Source of the DNA: Vreelandella halophila
Lineage (GTDB): Bacteria; Pseudomonadota; Gammaproteobacteria; Pseudomonadales; Oleiphilaceae
Assembly (NCBI RefSeq): GCF_009856365.1
Contig: NZ_WMEX01000003.1
Coordinates: 275,735-339,734 of the forward strand
Direction: 5' to 3'
Length of the DNA: 64,000 nt
Shown here: positions 52,177-61,334 of the stretch, piece after piece
Numbering within the stretch: position 1 is the stretch's first letter
Layout of the letters: every line of letters begins with the position of its first letter
Position numbers and translations under genes: made by a program
The notes under the pieces: model-generated
What the model was told of the DNA's origin: nothing
Databases searched by the model: none
What the model saw: only the letters and a program-made list of their open reading frames with translations

Positions 52177-52539
52177 ATGGCAAACATTCTCGCGGTGGAT
52201 GATTCCGCCTCGATGCGGCAGATGGTCTCACACACGCTCAAGCAGAACGGCCACAGCGTTGTGGATGCCCCTGACGGCAAAGCGGCACTGGACAAGGCCA
52301 AACAGCAGAAGTTCGACGCGGTCATCACCGACGTGAACATGCCGAACATGGATGGCATCACGCTGATCAAGGAGCTGCGCAAACTGCCCAACTACAGGTT
52401 CACGCCGCTTCTGCTGCTGACCACCGAGTCGGCCCCGGAAAAGAAACAGGAAGGCAAGGCGGCCGGCGCAACCGGCTGGCTGGTCAAACCCTTTGATCCG
52501 GAAAAACTGATGGGCGCCGTACGCAAGGTTGTGCGGTAA
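52177..52539 (+). CDS. cheY: chemotaxis response regulator CheY
   Basis: A 120-residue receiver that carries phosphate from CheA to the flagellar switch. Asp8/Asp9 (VDDSASMRQM), acceptor Asp52 in ITDVNMPNMDG, the Thr of LLLTTES and the Lys of WLVKPFDP are present. AAGGAG lies six bases before the ATG. The gene is between the STAS gene and cheA, and it is the only cheY in the operon. No CheZ gene is seen, so dephosphorylation may be spontaneous or use another factor. Confidence 0.93.
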   Translation: MANILAVDDSASMRQMVSHTLKQNGHSVVDAPDGKAALDKAKQQKFDAVITDVNMPNMDGITLIKELRKLPNYRFTPLLLLTTESAPEKKQEGKAAGATGWLVKPFDPEKLMGAVRKVVR

Positions 52540-52575
52540 GCACCGAATTCACCGGAATCACAGGCCGGAGTGGCT

Positions 52576-54642
52576 ATGAGCATCGACATGAACCAGTTCC
52601 TGCAGACCTTCTTCGAAGAAAGCTTCGAGGGACTGGACGACATGGAAAACGGCCTGCTCAACATGACGGCCGGCGAACCGGACGTCGAACAGCTTAATGA
52701 CATCTTCCGGGCGGCCCACTCGATCAAGGGCGGCGCGGGGACCTTCGGCCTGAACTCAGTTACCGATCTGACCCACAAGCTTGAAACCCTGCTGGACCGC
52801 CTGCGGGAAGGCGAAAGCGAGGTGACCACCGACGGGATCAACCTGCTTCTGGCGTCCGTGGACTGCCTGCGCTCCCTGCTCCAGGCGGAGCGTGATGGCA
52901 CTGAAGCGGATCCCCAGCAGGCGGCCGACATCACCACCCGGCTGGCGGCCATGGTCGACGCCGACGATGACGACGGCAGCAGCGACGGTAATGCTGGTGA
53001 TGATGCTGGCAGCTCCGCTACGGCTGACGATGGCTCCGGCCCGGGCGGCGGCTGGCGGATCGGTTTTACACCCGAACCCCACCTGTTCATGACCGGCAAC
53101 GACCCGCTGCGGCTGCTGGAGGAACTGAGCGAACTCGGCGAGATCCAGGTGAGCTGCGACAGCAGCAGTCTCCCCGCCCTGCCGGACCTTGATCCTGAAG
53201 AGTGTGTTCTGAGCTGGACCATTGACCTGTATGGGGATGTCGAGCGGCAAGCCATTGAAGAGGTGTTCGAGTGGGTCGAGGATGACTGCTCCCTGACCAT
53301 TGAGCCTCTGGAGCCGGCCGGCGGGGATACCACCACCGCGGCCCCGGAAACAGCCCCGGAACCGGAGGCGGCCAGCGCCGGAGAGCCGGCGGGCGACGAC
53401 GCGCACCAGAAGCCGGCGCAGCAGAGCAGCGGCGGCAATGCCAGCACCAGCAGCTCCATCCGGGTGGACACGGGCAAGATCGACAACCTCATCGATATGG
53501 TCGGTGAACTGGTCATCACCCAGTCCATGCTCAACGAGCTGGGCGAGAACTTCACCATGGACAAACTGGAGAAGCTTCAGGACGGCCTGGCGCAGCTTGA
53601 GCGCAACACCCGCGAGTTGCAGGAAAATGTCATGCGCATCCGCATGGTGCCGATCAGCTTCGCCTACTCGCGCCTGCCGCGCATGGTCCATGACCTGATG
53701 CGCCAGCTGGGCAAGAAGGTGGACCTGCAGCTCAACGGCGAGGAGACCGAACTGGACAAGACGGTGATGGAGAAGATCATCGACCCGCTTGTCCACCTGG
53801 TCCGCAACGCCATGGATCACGGCATCGAGCCCCCGGAAAAACGCGCCGAGCTGGGCAAGCCCGAGACCGGCACCCTGGAGATGAACGCCTACCACAAGGG
53901 CGGCTACATCGTCATCGAGATCAACGATGACGGTGGCGGCATCAGCCGTGACCGGCTGCTCAACAAGGCCCGCGAGGCGGGGCTGATGGAAAACGGTTCG
54001 GAACTCTCCGACGAGCAGGTCTTCGACTTCATCTTCCATCCCGGCCTGTCCACCCATGATGAGGCCACCGACGTCTCCGGTCGTGGCGTGGGCATGGACG
54101 TGGTCAAACGCAACATCAAGGCACTGGGCGGCAACATCACCGTCAACTCAACCCCCGGCAAGGGGACGCGCTTCGCCATCCACCTGCCGCTGACCCTGTC
54201 CATCCTCGACGGGCAGCTGTTCCGGGTGGGCGACCAGGTCTATGTGGTGCCGCTGATCTCGATCATGGAGTCGCTGCAGATGCAGGGCGGCAAGATCAAG
54301 CGCATGGCCGGCACCTCCGAGCTCTATGAGTGGCGGGACGACTACATTCCCATCATCCGCCTGCGGGAGCTGTTCAACGAGGCCGGCGGGGGCGATCTGG
54401 AGAACGAGCTGATGGTGGTCGTGGAAGAAGACGACCGTTACGTCGGGCTCCACGTGGACGAACTCCTCGGCCAGCAGCAGGTCGTGATCAAGAGCCTCAA
54501 GAGTAATTACCGGCCGGTGACCGGCTTTGCCGGGGCAACCATCCTGGGCAATGGCACCGTGGCGCTGATCCTCGACATTGCCGGGCTTCTTGAGCTGGCC
54601 CAGGCACGCGACGAAGTGCTCACGAAGGGAGCCAATAACTGA
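52576..54642 (+). CDS. cheA: chemotaxis histidine kinase CheA
   Basis: A 688-residue cytosolic kinase. P1 histidine-phosphotransfer domain with His48 in FRAAHSIKGGAGTFG, then an acidic Asp/Ser/Gly-rich linker (residues about 130-155). A P2-like domain follows (FMTGNDPLRLLEEL to SLTIEPLE), then a second flexible Ala/Pro/Glu linker, P3 dimerisation (IRVDTGKIDNLIDMVGELVI), P4 ATPase (HLVRNAMDHGIE, DDGGGI, GRGVGMDVVK) and P5 CheW-like (FRVGDQVYVVPL). All catalytic elements are intact. Its stop overlaps the cheW start by one base (TGATG). The receptor partner in the same operon is cytoplasmic. Confidence 0.97.
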   Translation: MSIDMNQFLQTFFEESFEGLDDMENGLLNMTAGEPDVEQLNDIFRAAHSIKGGAGTFGLNSVTDLTHKLETLLDRLREGESEVTTDGINLLLASVDCLRSLLQAERDGTEADPQQAADITTRLAAMVDADDDDGSSDGNAGDDAGSSATADDGSGPGGGWRIGFTPEPHLFMTGNDPLRLLEELSELGEIQVSCDSSSLPALPDLDPEECVLSWTIDLYGDVERQAIEEVFEWVEDDCSLTIEPLEPAGGDTTTAAPETAPEPEAASAGEPAGDDAHQKPAQQSSGGNASTSSSIRVDTGKIDNLIDMVGELVITQSMLNELGENFTMDKLEKLQDGLAQLERNTRELQENVMRIRMVPISFAYSRLPRMVHDLMRQLGKKVDLQLNGEETELDKTVMEKIIDPLVHLVRNAMDHGIEPPEKRAELGKPETGTLEMNAYHKGGYIVIEINDDGGGISRDRLLNKAREAGLMENGSELSDEQVFDFIFHPGLSTHDEATDVSGRGVGMDVVKRNIKALGGNITVNSTPGKGTRFAIHLPLTLSILDGQLFRVGDQVYVVPLISIMESLQMQGGKIKRMAGTSELYEWRDDYIPIIRLRELFNEAGGGDLENELMVVVEEDDRYVGLHVDELLGQQQVVIKSLKSNYRPVTGFAGATILGNGTVALILDIAGLLELAQARDEVLTKGANN

Positions 54643-55178
54643 TGAGCGAATCCGCAAGCGACAAGACCAACAGCGTCGCCACCACCCAGCAGGATGCCGC
54701 ACTCCAGGGCACCGTGGGCGACGGCGACCAGTATCTCACCTTCACGCTGGGGGATGAGGAATACGGTGTGGACATCCTCAGGGTCCAGGAGATCCGGGCC
54801 TGGGATACCGCCACCCCCATTCCCAACACCCCGCCCTACGTGAAGGGGGTCATCAACATGCGAGGCACCATCGTGCCGGTGGTGGACCTGCGCGAGCGTT
54901 TCGGCATGGAAACGCTGGAATACACCCAGTTCACCGTGGTGGTGCTGGTCAAGGTCATCCACGGCAACCGGGAGCGGATCATGGGTCTGATCGTGGATGC
55001 ACTTTCCGAGGTCTATGGGATCAACGAAGACCAGCTCCGGCCACCGCCCGAGTTCGGCACCGTGATCCGGACGGACTTCATCCGCGGCCTCGCCACCATG
55101 GAGGACAAGATGGTGATCGTACTGGACGTGGACAGCCTGCTCGGCGAGGACGCCGGGGTGGGCGGGGACGGCGACTGA
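54642..55178 (+). CDS. cheW: chemotaxis coupling protein CheW
   Basis: A 178-residue adaptor that links receptors to CheA. The core FTLGDEEYGVDILRVQEIRAW, IPNTPPYVKGVINMRGTIVPVVDLRERFGM and VDALSEVYGI is typical, with an extra N-terminal tail of about 35 residues of low complexity. It is fused translationally to cheA by the TGATG overlap and followed by parA after four bases. Confidence 0.96.
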   Translation: MSESASDKTNSVATTQQDAALQGTVGDGDQYLTFTLGDEEYGVDILRVQEIRAWDTATPIPNTPPYVKGVINMRGTIVPVVDLRERFGMETLEYTQFTVVVLVKVIHGNRERIMGLIVDALSEVYGINEDQLRPPPEFGTVIRTDFIRGLATMEDKMVIVLDVDSLLGEDAGVGGDGD

Positions 55179-55181
55179 CCC

Positions 55182-55949
55182 ATGCGTGCTGTCGCGGTCC
55201 TGAACCAGAAAGGTGGTGTCGGCAAGACGACCACCAGCGTTCACCTCGCCCATGGTATGGCACGGCTGGGTGAATGGGTTCTGGGCATCGACATGGACCC
55301 GCAGGGGCACATGGGCACCAGCCTGGGCGCGGACAACCGCCTGCCCGGGCTCGACCGGGTGCTCCTGAACGAGGAGCGCCTGGTGGATCACCGCCAGAAC
55401 GTTCGCGAACACCTGGATCTGATCTGTGCCGGCCCCGGACTGCGCAGCTTCGAGACCCTGGACGAGGGCGGCCCGGAGCGCGGCTGGTGGCTGAACGAAG
55501 CGCTGTACGAACTGGAAACGGAAAGCGCCAGCGAGGCACCGGAATGGGTGATCATGGACTGCCCGCCCTCCTCCGGGCTGCTGGCCATGAACGCCCTGCT
55601 CGCCGCCGATGACCTGGTGATACCGGTGTCCTGCGATTTCCTGTCATTGCAGGGGCTGTCCACGCTGATGCAGACGCTTTCAAAGGTCGAGGAACGGATG
55701 CAGGGAGCCAGCCGCAAGTGGCTGGTCCTGACCCGCTTCCAGACCCGGCGGCGACTGTCGCGCGAGGTGCAGGAAACCCTGGTGAACCACTTCCCGGGGC
55801 AGCTGCTGCAGACGCCGATCCGGGAGAACGTGTCCCTGGCGGAAGCGCCGGGGTTCGGCAGAACGGTTTTTGAATACCAGGCCACCAGTAACGGCGCCGC
55901 CGACTACGCGGCCCTGGTGGAGGATCTGAGATTGGGGAGAGTGCGCTGA
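55182..55949 (+). CDS. ParA-family ATPase of the chemotaxis operon (PpfA/ParC-type)
   Basis: A 255-residue ParA/MinD-type ATPase. The deviant Walker [17 protein letters not shown] at residues 8-23, Walker A' GIDMDPQGH and Walker [13 protein letters not shown] are complete. It is shorter than plasmid ParA (no N-terminal helix-turn-helix), like the orphan ParA proteins that place large cytosolic assemblies. Its neighbours are cheW and the soluble chemoreceptor gene, whose ATG overlaps its TGA (TGATG). This context parallels R. sphaeroides ppfA next to tlpT, and implies it positions and segregates the cytoplasmic chemosensory cluster using the nucleoid as a track. Confidence 0.93.
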   Translation: MRAVAVLNQKGGVGKTTTSVHLAHGMARLGEWVLGIDMDPQGHMGTSLGADNRLPGLDRVLLNEERLVDHRQNVREHLDLICAGPGLRSFETLDEGGPERGWWLNEALYELETESASEAPEWVIMDCPPSSGLLAMNALLAADDLVIPVSCDFLSLQGLSTLMQTLSKVEERMQGASRKWLVLTRFQTRRRLSREVQETLVNHFPGQLLQTPIRENVSLAEAPGFGRTVFEYQATSNGAADYAALVEDLRLGRVR

Positions 55950-57871
55950 TGGCCGAGAACAACCGCAGTAACCGCAACGACGGCTCCGGGCGCCGTGGCG
56001 GAGGCCGGCGGCAGAAACTGGGCAATGATCCGCTGGCATGGATGGAAGACAGCGACGGAACACCCCCGGAGCCGGAACCTGAACCGGCCACCGGCCCCAG
56101 AGACGAACAGAAGACACAACAGACCGAGTCACGGGAGAGCAAGACCATGGCCAGCACCAACCAGAGTAACCAGGTCACCATTGACCCGGCGGAATACGAG
56201 GCCCTCCAGCGCACCAAGCTGGCCCTGCATACCGCGACCACGGCAATGATGACGACGGACCCAGAGGGCCGCATCGACTACCTCAACGAACGCATGCAGG
56301 ACCTGCTGCGCGATTATGAGCGCGACCTCGCTGAAGAGAACCGGGGCTTTCGTGCCAAGGGACTGGAGGGCGAGGATCTGGTGGATACCTTCCCCCAGCT
56401 GCGTTCCATTGCCCGCCAGATGAACAAGGTCCGCAATGACGCCATCCACGAGACTGTGGACATCGGCCGGCTGCGCTTCGACATCGCTATTACCGGGGAA
56501 GAGAACGAGCGGGGCGAATTCCTGGGCAACACCATTGAATGGTTTGATAAGACCGAGGAGCGCGAGCGCGAGGAGAACGAGGAGCAGGTCCGCTCGGAAC
56601 TCAAGGATATGATCAACCAGGTCCGTGAGGGGCGGCTCGACGAGCGGGTCGACACCGACGCCATGTCCGAGGGCTTCATCAAGGATCTGAGCGCGGACGT
56701 GAACAGGGTCGTGGACGCCGCCCAGCGGCCCACTCAGGAAGTGATCCGCGTCATGAAGAACCTCGCGGATGGCAACCTGCATGACAAGATGCAGGGCGAG
56801 TTCGAGGGCGACTTCGGTCGACTCCAGGAGGCGGTCAACGAAACCGTGGATGTGCTGCGCAACACGGTTGAACAGATCACCGATGCCACCGGCAACATCG
56901 ACTCCGCGGCCAAGGAGATCGCCCAGGGCAACCAGGACCTGTCCCAGCGTACCGAGGAGCAGGCCAGTTCCCTGGAGGAAACCGCCTCATCGATGGAGGA
57001 GATCACCTCCACCGTGAAGCAGAATGCGGACAACGCTCAGGAGTCCAACCAGCTCGCCACCGCAGCCCGCGAGAAGGCCGAGCGCGGCGGTGAGATCGCC
57101 CGCCAGGTGGTGGATGCCATGGGCGAGATCAAGAGTTCGTCCAGCGAGATCAATGACATCATCACGGTGATCGACGAGATCGCCTTCCAGACCAACCTGC
57201 TGGCCCTGAACGCGGCCGTCGAGGCAGCGCGTGCGGGCGAGCACGGGCGCGGATTCGGCGTGGTGGCCGCCGAGGTCCGCAACCTGGCCCAACGCAGCGC
57301 CTCCGCCGCCAAGGACATCAAGAAGCTGATCAAGGACTCCAGCGAGAAGGTCGAGCACGGCACCAAGCTGGTGGACGAATCCACCGAGACCCTTAACGAG
57401 ATCATCAACTCGGTCCAGACGGTGACTGACAAGATCGCCGAGATCGCGGCGGCCAGCAACCAGCAATCCTCCGGGATCGACGAGATCAACAAGGCCGTTT
57501 CCCAGCTGGATGAGGTCACCCAGCAGAACGCGGCCCTGGTGGAAGAAGCAGCGGCGGCCTCCGAGTCCCTGGATGAACAGACCACCTCACTGGTGGATCT
57601 GATGAGCTTCTTCGGCGACAGCGGCGCAGGCAGCCAGAAGGCGGCCAGCGGGAGCCGTGCCGGAGGCGGACAGCGCCAGAGCAGCGGTGCGGGCAGCCGC
57701 AGCCAGGGTCAGCGTTCCACACTGGCCCAGCGTGGCAATAATGGTTCAGGCACGGGGGCCAGGTCCGCCCAGAGCAGTGCGGCGGGCGGAGCCAACACCG
57801 GCGCGACGGCCCGGAACACCGGACAGCAGGCAGAAGACGGCAATGATGACAGTGAATGGGAAGAGTTCTGA
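55949..57871 (+). CDS. soluble (cytoplasmic) methyl-accepting chemotaxis receptor with basic N-terminal tail
   Basis: A 640-residue chemoreceptor without any hydrophobic helix. Residues 1-35 are Arg/Gly/Asn-rich (RRGGGRRQ followed by [11 protein letters not shown]), then a Pro/Glu linker to about 65. A PAS-like sensor covers about 75-200 ([17 protein letters not shown]), followed by two HAMP-like helical units (200-310), and the signalling domain with the tip [22 protein letters not shown] Gly/Ser/Arg-rich tail ends in EWEEF. The ATG overlaps the stop of parA. An internal ATG at 56147 (residue 67) with GGGAGAG eight bases before it could make a form without the N-terminal tail. ParA-dependent placement in the cytosol is inferred. 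Confidence 0.94.
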   Translation: MAENNRSNRNDGSGRRGGGRRQKLGNDPLAWMEDSDGTPPEPEPEPATGPRDEQKTQQTESRESKTMASTNQSNQVTIDPAEYEALQRTKLALHTATTAMMTTDPEGRIDYLNERMQDLLRDYERDLAEENRGFRAKGLEGEDLVDTFPQLRSIARQMNKVRNDAIHETVDIGRLRFDIAITGEENERGEFLGNTIEWFDKTEEREREENEEQVRSELKDMINQVREGRLDERVDTDAMSEGFIKDLSADVNRVVDAAQRPTQEVIRVMKNLADGNLHDKMQGEFEGDFGRLQEAVNETVDVLRNTVEQITDATGNIDSAAKEIAQGNQDLSQRTEEQASSLEETASSMEEITSTVKQNADNAQESNQLATAAREKAERGGEIARQVVDAMGEIKSSSSEINDIITVIDEIAFQTNLLALNAAVEAARAGEHGRGFGVVAAEVRNLAQRSASAAKDIKKLIKDSSEKVEHGTKLVDESTETLNEIINSVQTVTDKIAEIAAASNQQSSGIDEINKAVSQLDEVTQQNAALVEEAAAASESLDEQTTSLVDLMSFFGDSGAGSQKAASGSRAGGGQRQSSGAGSRSQGQRSTLAQRGNNGSGTGARSAQSSAAGGANTGATARNTGQQAEDGNDDSEWEEF

Positions 57872-57887
57872 GCGGGAGTAGGCGATA

Positions 57888-58706
57888 GTGTCCCGGGAGC
57901 GGGAATTCCAGTTCACCCGTGGGGACTTTGAGTGGATCCGCGAGAAGGTGACTGGCGAAACCGGCATCCAGCTCAATCCCTCCAAGGACCAGATGGTGTA
58001 TTCCCGGCTCGCCCGTCGCCTGAGAGCGCTGGGCCTGCCGGATTTCGCCTCCTACAGGAAACTGCTGGAACAGGACAATGGCGAGGAGATGGGCCAGTTC
58101 GTCAACGCCCTGACCACCAACCTCACGGCCTTCTTCCGGGAATCCCACCACTTCGATCATCTGGCGGGGATCCTTCAGGAATGGGCCGGCGAGCCCATCA
58201 ACATCTGGTCCGCAGGCTGTTCCACCGGCGAGGAGGCCTACTCCATCGCCATGACGGTGCTGGAGAATCTCAGCGCACAGGATGCCGAAAGGGTGACCAT
58301 CACCGCCACCGACCTGGACAGCAGCGTGGTGGAACACGGCCGCCGGGGCATCTACGACGAGGGACGGCTTTCCGGTGTGCCCGCGCTGCTGAAGAAACGC
58401 TACTTCCTCCGGGGAACCGGCCGCAATGCCGGCAAGGCGAAGGTGAAGGAGCCACTCAGGCGCATGGTCACCTTCGACACCCAGAATCTGCTCCACGACT
58501 GGCCCTTCAGCGAACGGTTCCGGATCGTGTTCTGCCGCAATACCGTCATCTATTTCAACAAGGAACTTCAGGCGCAGCTGTTCGAGCAGCTGCACCGCTA
58601 CACCGCGCCCGGCGCATGGCTCTACATCGGCCACTCGGAATCCCTGTGGAAGGTCACTGAACGCTTTGTCTCCCATGGCCGTACCATCTACGAACGAGTG
58701 GACTGA
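57888..58706 (+). CDS. cheR: chemotaxis protein methyltransferase CheR
   Basis: A 272-residue SAM-dependent enzyme that methylates receptor glutamates. The N-terminal helical domain (FEWIREKVTGETGIQLNPSKDQM) is followed by the SAM site WSAGCSTGEEAYSIAM and the FCRNTVIYFNKE block. Start is GTG at 57888 with GGGAG nine bases upstream. The gene follows the receptor by 16 bases and precedes cheD by two. Confidence 0.96.
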   Translation: MSREREFQFTRGDFEWIREKVTGETGIQLNPSKDQMVYSRLARRLRALGLPDFASYRKLLEQDNGEEMGQFVNALTTNLTAFFRESHHFDHLAGILQEWAGEPINIWSAGCSTGEEAYSIAMTVLENLSAQDAERVTITATDLDSSVVEHGRRGIYDEGRLSGVPALLKKRYFLRGTGRNAGKAKVKEPLRRMVTFDTQNLLHDWPFSERFRIVFCRNTVIYFNKELQAQLFEQLHRYTAPGAWLYIGHSESLWKVTERFVSHGRTIYERVD

Positions 58707-58708
58707 CC

Positions 58709-59365
58709 ATGGCGGAAGCAGCGATCTCAACCCACCCAAGACAGCCCCGCGCCCTGCCCGGCTTTGAGCGGATCCGGCGCTACTGGGACCCGGTCAACCA
58801 CGTCTGGGCGGCCAAACTGCTGCCCGGCGAGTTCTATGTGAGCCGGGGCGATGAGATGATCGTCACCACCCTCGGCTCCTGTGTGGCTGCCTGCATCCGG
58901 GACCCGAAACGCGGCGTGGGGGGCATGAACCACTTCATGCTGCCCACACGGGGCGGTGACCCGGAAAGCTGGGTGGACGACCCGGTCAACCTGGCCACCC
59001 GCTACGGCAACAACGCCATGGAGCAGCTGATCAACCGCATCCTGAAACTCGGCGCGCGCCGCCAGGACCTTGAGGTCAAGCTTTTCGGTGGGGGCCGTGT
59101 CCTGAAGGGTGTAACCACGGACATCGGGCAGCGCAATATCGAGTTCGCCATGGAATACTGCGCGACCGAATCCCTGGGACTGATCAGCCGGGACCTGGGA
59201 GGCGCCTACCCGCGCAAGGTACAGTTCTTCCCGGATACCGGGCGCGCCTTCAGCAAGAAACTCTACCGTACCCGCAACCAGACACTCATCGAACGCGAGG
59301 AGCACTACCTCCACGAACTGGAGGAAGAACCGGTGTCCGGCGGCGATGTGGATCTTTTCGAATAA
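58709..59365 (+). CDS. cheD: chemoreceptor glutamine deamidase CheD
   Basis: A 218-residue enzyme that deamidates receptor glutamines. The catalytic Cys and His are in TTLGSCVAACIRD and GGMNHFMLP. KLFGGGRVL and NIEFAMEYC are further family blocks. The N-terminal 40 residues form an extension beyond the usual length (about 160-200), and the C-terminal acidic tail ends in DVDLFE. It lies between cheR and cheB. Confidence 0.95.
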   Translation: MAEAAISTHPRQPRALPGFERIRRYWDPVNHVWAAKLLPGEFYVSRGDEMIVTTLGSCVAACIRDPKRGVGGMNHFMLPTRGGDPESWVDDPVNLATRYGNNAMEQLINRILKLGARRQDLEVKLFGGGRVLKGVTTDIGQRNIEFAMEYCATESLGLISRDLGGAYPRKVQFFPDTGRAFSKKLYRTRNQTLIEREEHYLHELEEEPVSGGDVDLFE

Positions 59366-59386
59366 CCGATGAACCGGGAGTACCAG

Positions 59387-60442
59387 ATGATCCGCACCAT
59401 TGTGGTCGACGATTCGGCGCTGATCCGCCAGATGCTGACGGAAATGCTCAACGATGCCCCGGACATCGAGGTGGTGGACACCGCGCACGATCCGTATGAC
59501 GCGCGGGAGAAGATCAAGGCCCACAATCCGGATGTGATCACGCTGGACGTGGAGATGCCGAAGATGGACGGCATCACCTTCCTGCGCAACATCATGCGGC
59601 TGCGCCCAATGCCCGTTCTCATGGTGTCCTCACTGACACAGGACGGCGCCGAGGTCACTCTGGAAGCGCTGGAGATCGGCGCCGTCGACTATGTCGCCAA
59701 GCCCCAGGTCAACGTCGCCAGCGAATTCCAGGACTACGCGCGGGAGATCCAGGACAAGGTCCGCATGGCCGCCTCCGCCCGGGTTACCGCCAGTTCCCGC
59801 CCGGCCGGGGAAAAGCGCAGCGCGGGCTCGGTGCTGCCCAAGCGCCGCCCCGGTGACCTGAAGAGCACCGAGAGGCTCATCGCCCTGGGCGCCTCCACCG
59901 GCGGCACCGAGGCCCTGCGCCACGTTCTGGAGCAGCTGCCCCCGGACAGCCCGGGGGTGGTCATCACCCAGCACATTCCCCAGGAGTTCAGCCGGGCCTT
60001 TGCCAACCGCATGGATGGCACCTGCGCGGTGACGGTCACCGAAGCCCAGCATGGCCAGCGGATCATTCCCGGCCACGTCTATGTAGCCCCCGGCAACCGC
60101 CACCTGACCGTCAAGCGTGACGGTGCCCGCTACACCTGCCAGCTCCATGACGGTGACCCGGTGAATCGCCACCGGCCCTCGGTGGATGTGCTGTTCCGCA
60201 GCGTGGCCAATGAAGCCGGAAAGAATGCCGTTGCCGCCCTGCTCACCGGCATGGGCGATGATGGTGCCAGGGGTATGAAGGAGCTGCACGAGCTGGGCGC
60301 CTACACCGTGGCCCAGAACGAGGAGACCAGCGTGGTCTGGGGGATGCCGGGAACAGCAGTGGAGATGGAGGCGGTCAGTGACACCCTGGCACTGGACCGG
60401 ATCGCCGAAGCCCTACTGGGCCGGGCGCGTCAGTCCACCTGA
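59387..60442 (+). CDS. cheB: chemotaxis methylesterase/response regulator CheB
   Basis: A 351-residue receptor demethylase controlled by phosphorylation. Receiver with Asp54 in ITLDVEMPKMDG, then a basic linker and the catalytic domain: Ser in ALGASTGGTEAL, His in ITQHIPQEF, and Asp in TGMGDDGARGM. The ATG at 59387 with GGGAG just upstream is preferred over the ATG at 59369. It is the last gene of the operon; its end overlaps the convergent solute-binding-protein gene by 13 bases. Confidence 0.96.
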   Translation: MIRTIVVDDSALIRQMLTEMLNDAPDIEVVDTAHDPYDAREKIKAHNPDVITLDVEMPKMDGITFLRNIMRLRPMPVLMVSSLTQDGAEVTLEALEIGAVDYVAKPQVNVASEFQDYAREIQDKVRMAASARVTASSRPAGEKRSAGSVLPKRRPGDLKSTERLIALGASTGGTEALRHVLEQLPPDSPGVVITQHIPQEFSRAFANRMDGTCAVTVTEAQHGQRIIPGHVYVAPGNRHLTVKRDGARYTCQLHDGDPVNRHRPSVDVLFRSVANEAGKNAVAALLTGMGDDGARGMKELHELGAYTVAQNEETSVVWGMPGTAVEMEAVSDTLALDRIAEALLGRARQST

Positions 60443-61239
60443 TCGGGGGTGAGCCGTTCCACGGCGGGCACGTCGTTACCCAGCGCGTCCACCAGGATCC
60501 GCTCGATCCCACCTTCCCGGCGCATGGCTTTCAGTGCCCGGTTGAAATCCTCGATGCGCTCGGCATTACCCGCCACCTCGCGGGAGAGAAGCAGATGAAG
60601 CCGGTCCTCACGGACCGGTTCGGGATGCCAGGTCAACGCCTTCGCCTCTTTCTTACTGAGAAGATCACTGATCATCCGCTGGCCGACCACCCGGTCCATG
60701 GGAAACAGGTCAATGCGGCCCGCCAGCAGCTTATGGAAATTCAGCTCATCCGATGACACGGTTTCCGTGATGGCAATCCCCTGGCTCGTCACCCGGTCGA
60801 TCACGTCGCCATAATCGTAACCGCGGGTCAGTCCAATGCGGTACTCGGCAAGATCGGCTGTGTTTTCCCAGTCAAACGGCATGTCCGCCCGGTGGAAGAA
60901 CACGTATTCGGTGACGATCACCGGCCGACTGATGAAGAAGTCCTCGCGCCGCTCACTGGAAGGCATCCAGACCGCGGTGCCGTCACGCTGGCCCCTGCGG
61001 GCAAGATACAGGGACCGGGCCCAGGGGTGGAATTCATACTCGACCCGGTAGCCGGCGCGCTCGAACGCCCGGGTCACGATCCGGGAGGCAATGCCGTAAC
61101 CGGGCTCTTCCCTGCCCAGATAGGGTGGCCACTCGCCATTGGTAATGTGCAGCGTGCGGTCCTGAGGGACTCCCTCGGCCAGCGCTGGGGCTGGCACCAT
61201 CACAGCCAGCGCCAGAAGCACTGTTCTCAACCATGCCAT
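60430..61239 (-). CDS. periplasmic solute-binding protein (SBP_bac_3 type)
   Basis: A 269-residue exported protein. Signal peptide MAWLRTVLLALAVMVPAPALAEG, then the family-3 solute-binding fold: LHITNGEWPPYLGREEPGYGIASRIV, RRGQRDGTAVWMPSSERREDFFISRPV, and LLAGRIDLFPMDRVVGQRM. No permease or ATPase gene is beside it. Such orphan binding proteins can present ligands to sensors, but nothing here shows that. GGGAGG precedes the ATG. It is convergent with cheB. Confidence 0.88.
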   Translation of the reverse strand: MAWLRTVLLALAVMVPAPALAEGVPQDRTLHITNGEWPPYLGREEPGYGIASRIVTRAFERAGYRVEYEFHPWARSLYLARRGQRDGTAVWMPSSERREDFFISRPVIVTEYVFFHRADMPFDWENTADLAEYRIGLTRGYDYGDVIDRVTSQGIAITETVSSDELNFHKLLAGRIDLFPMDRVVGQRMISDLLSKKEAKALTWHPEPVREDRLHLLLSREVAGNAERIEDFNRALKAMRREGGIERILVDALGNDVPAVERLTPDQVD

Positions 61240-61334
61240 TATACCCTCCCCCAGCGGACCACCGGACTTTCAGAAAAATTCCCCGCAGGGACAGGGTGGC
61301 AATACCCGGAACAGCTGTCCACCGAAACGCGGAT

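Noticed and set aside
52756-54057. 433-codon minus-strand frame opposite cheA
   Set aside because: CheA domains are complete on the plus strand; no independent evidence for the antisense frame.
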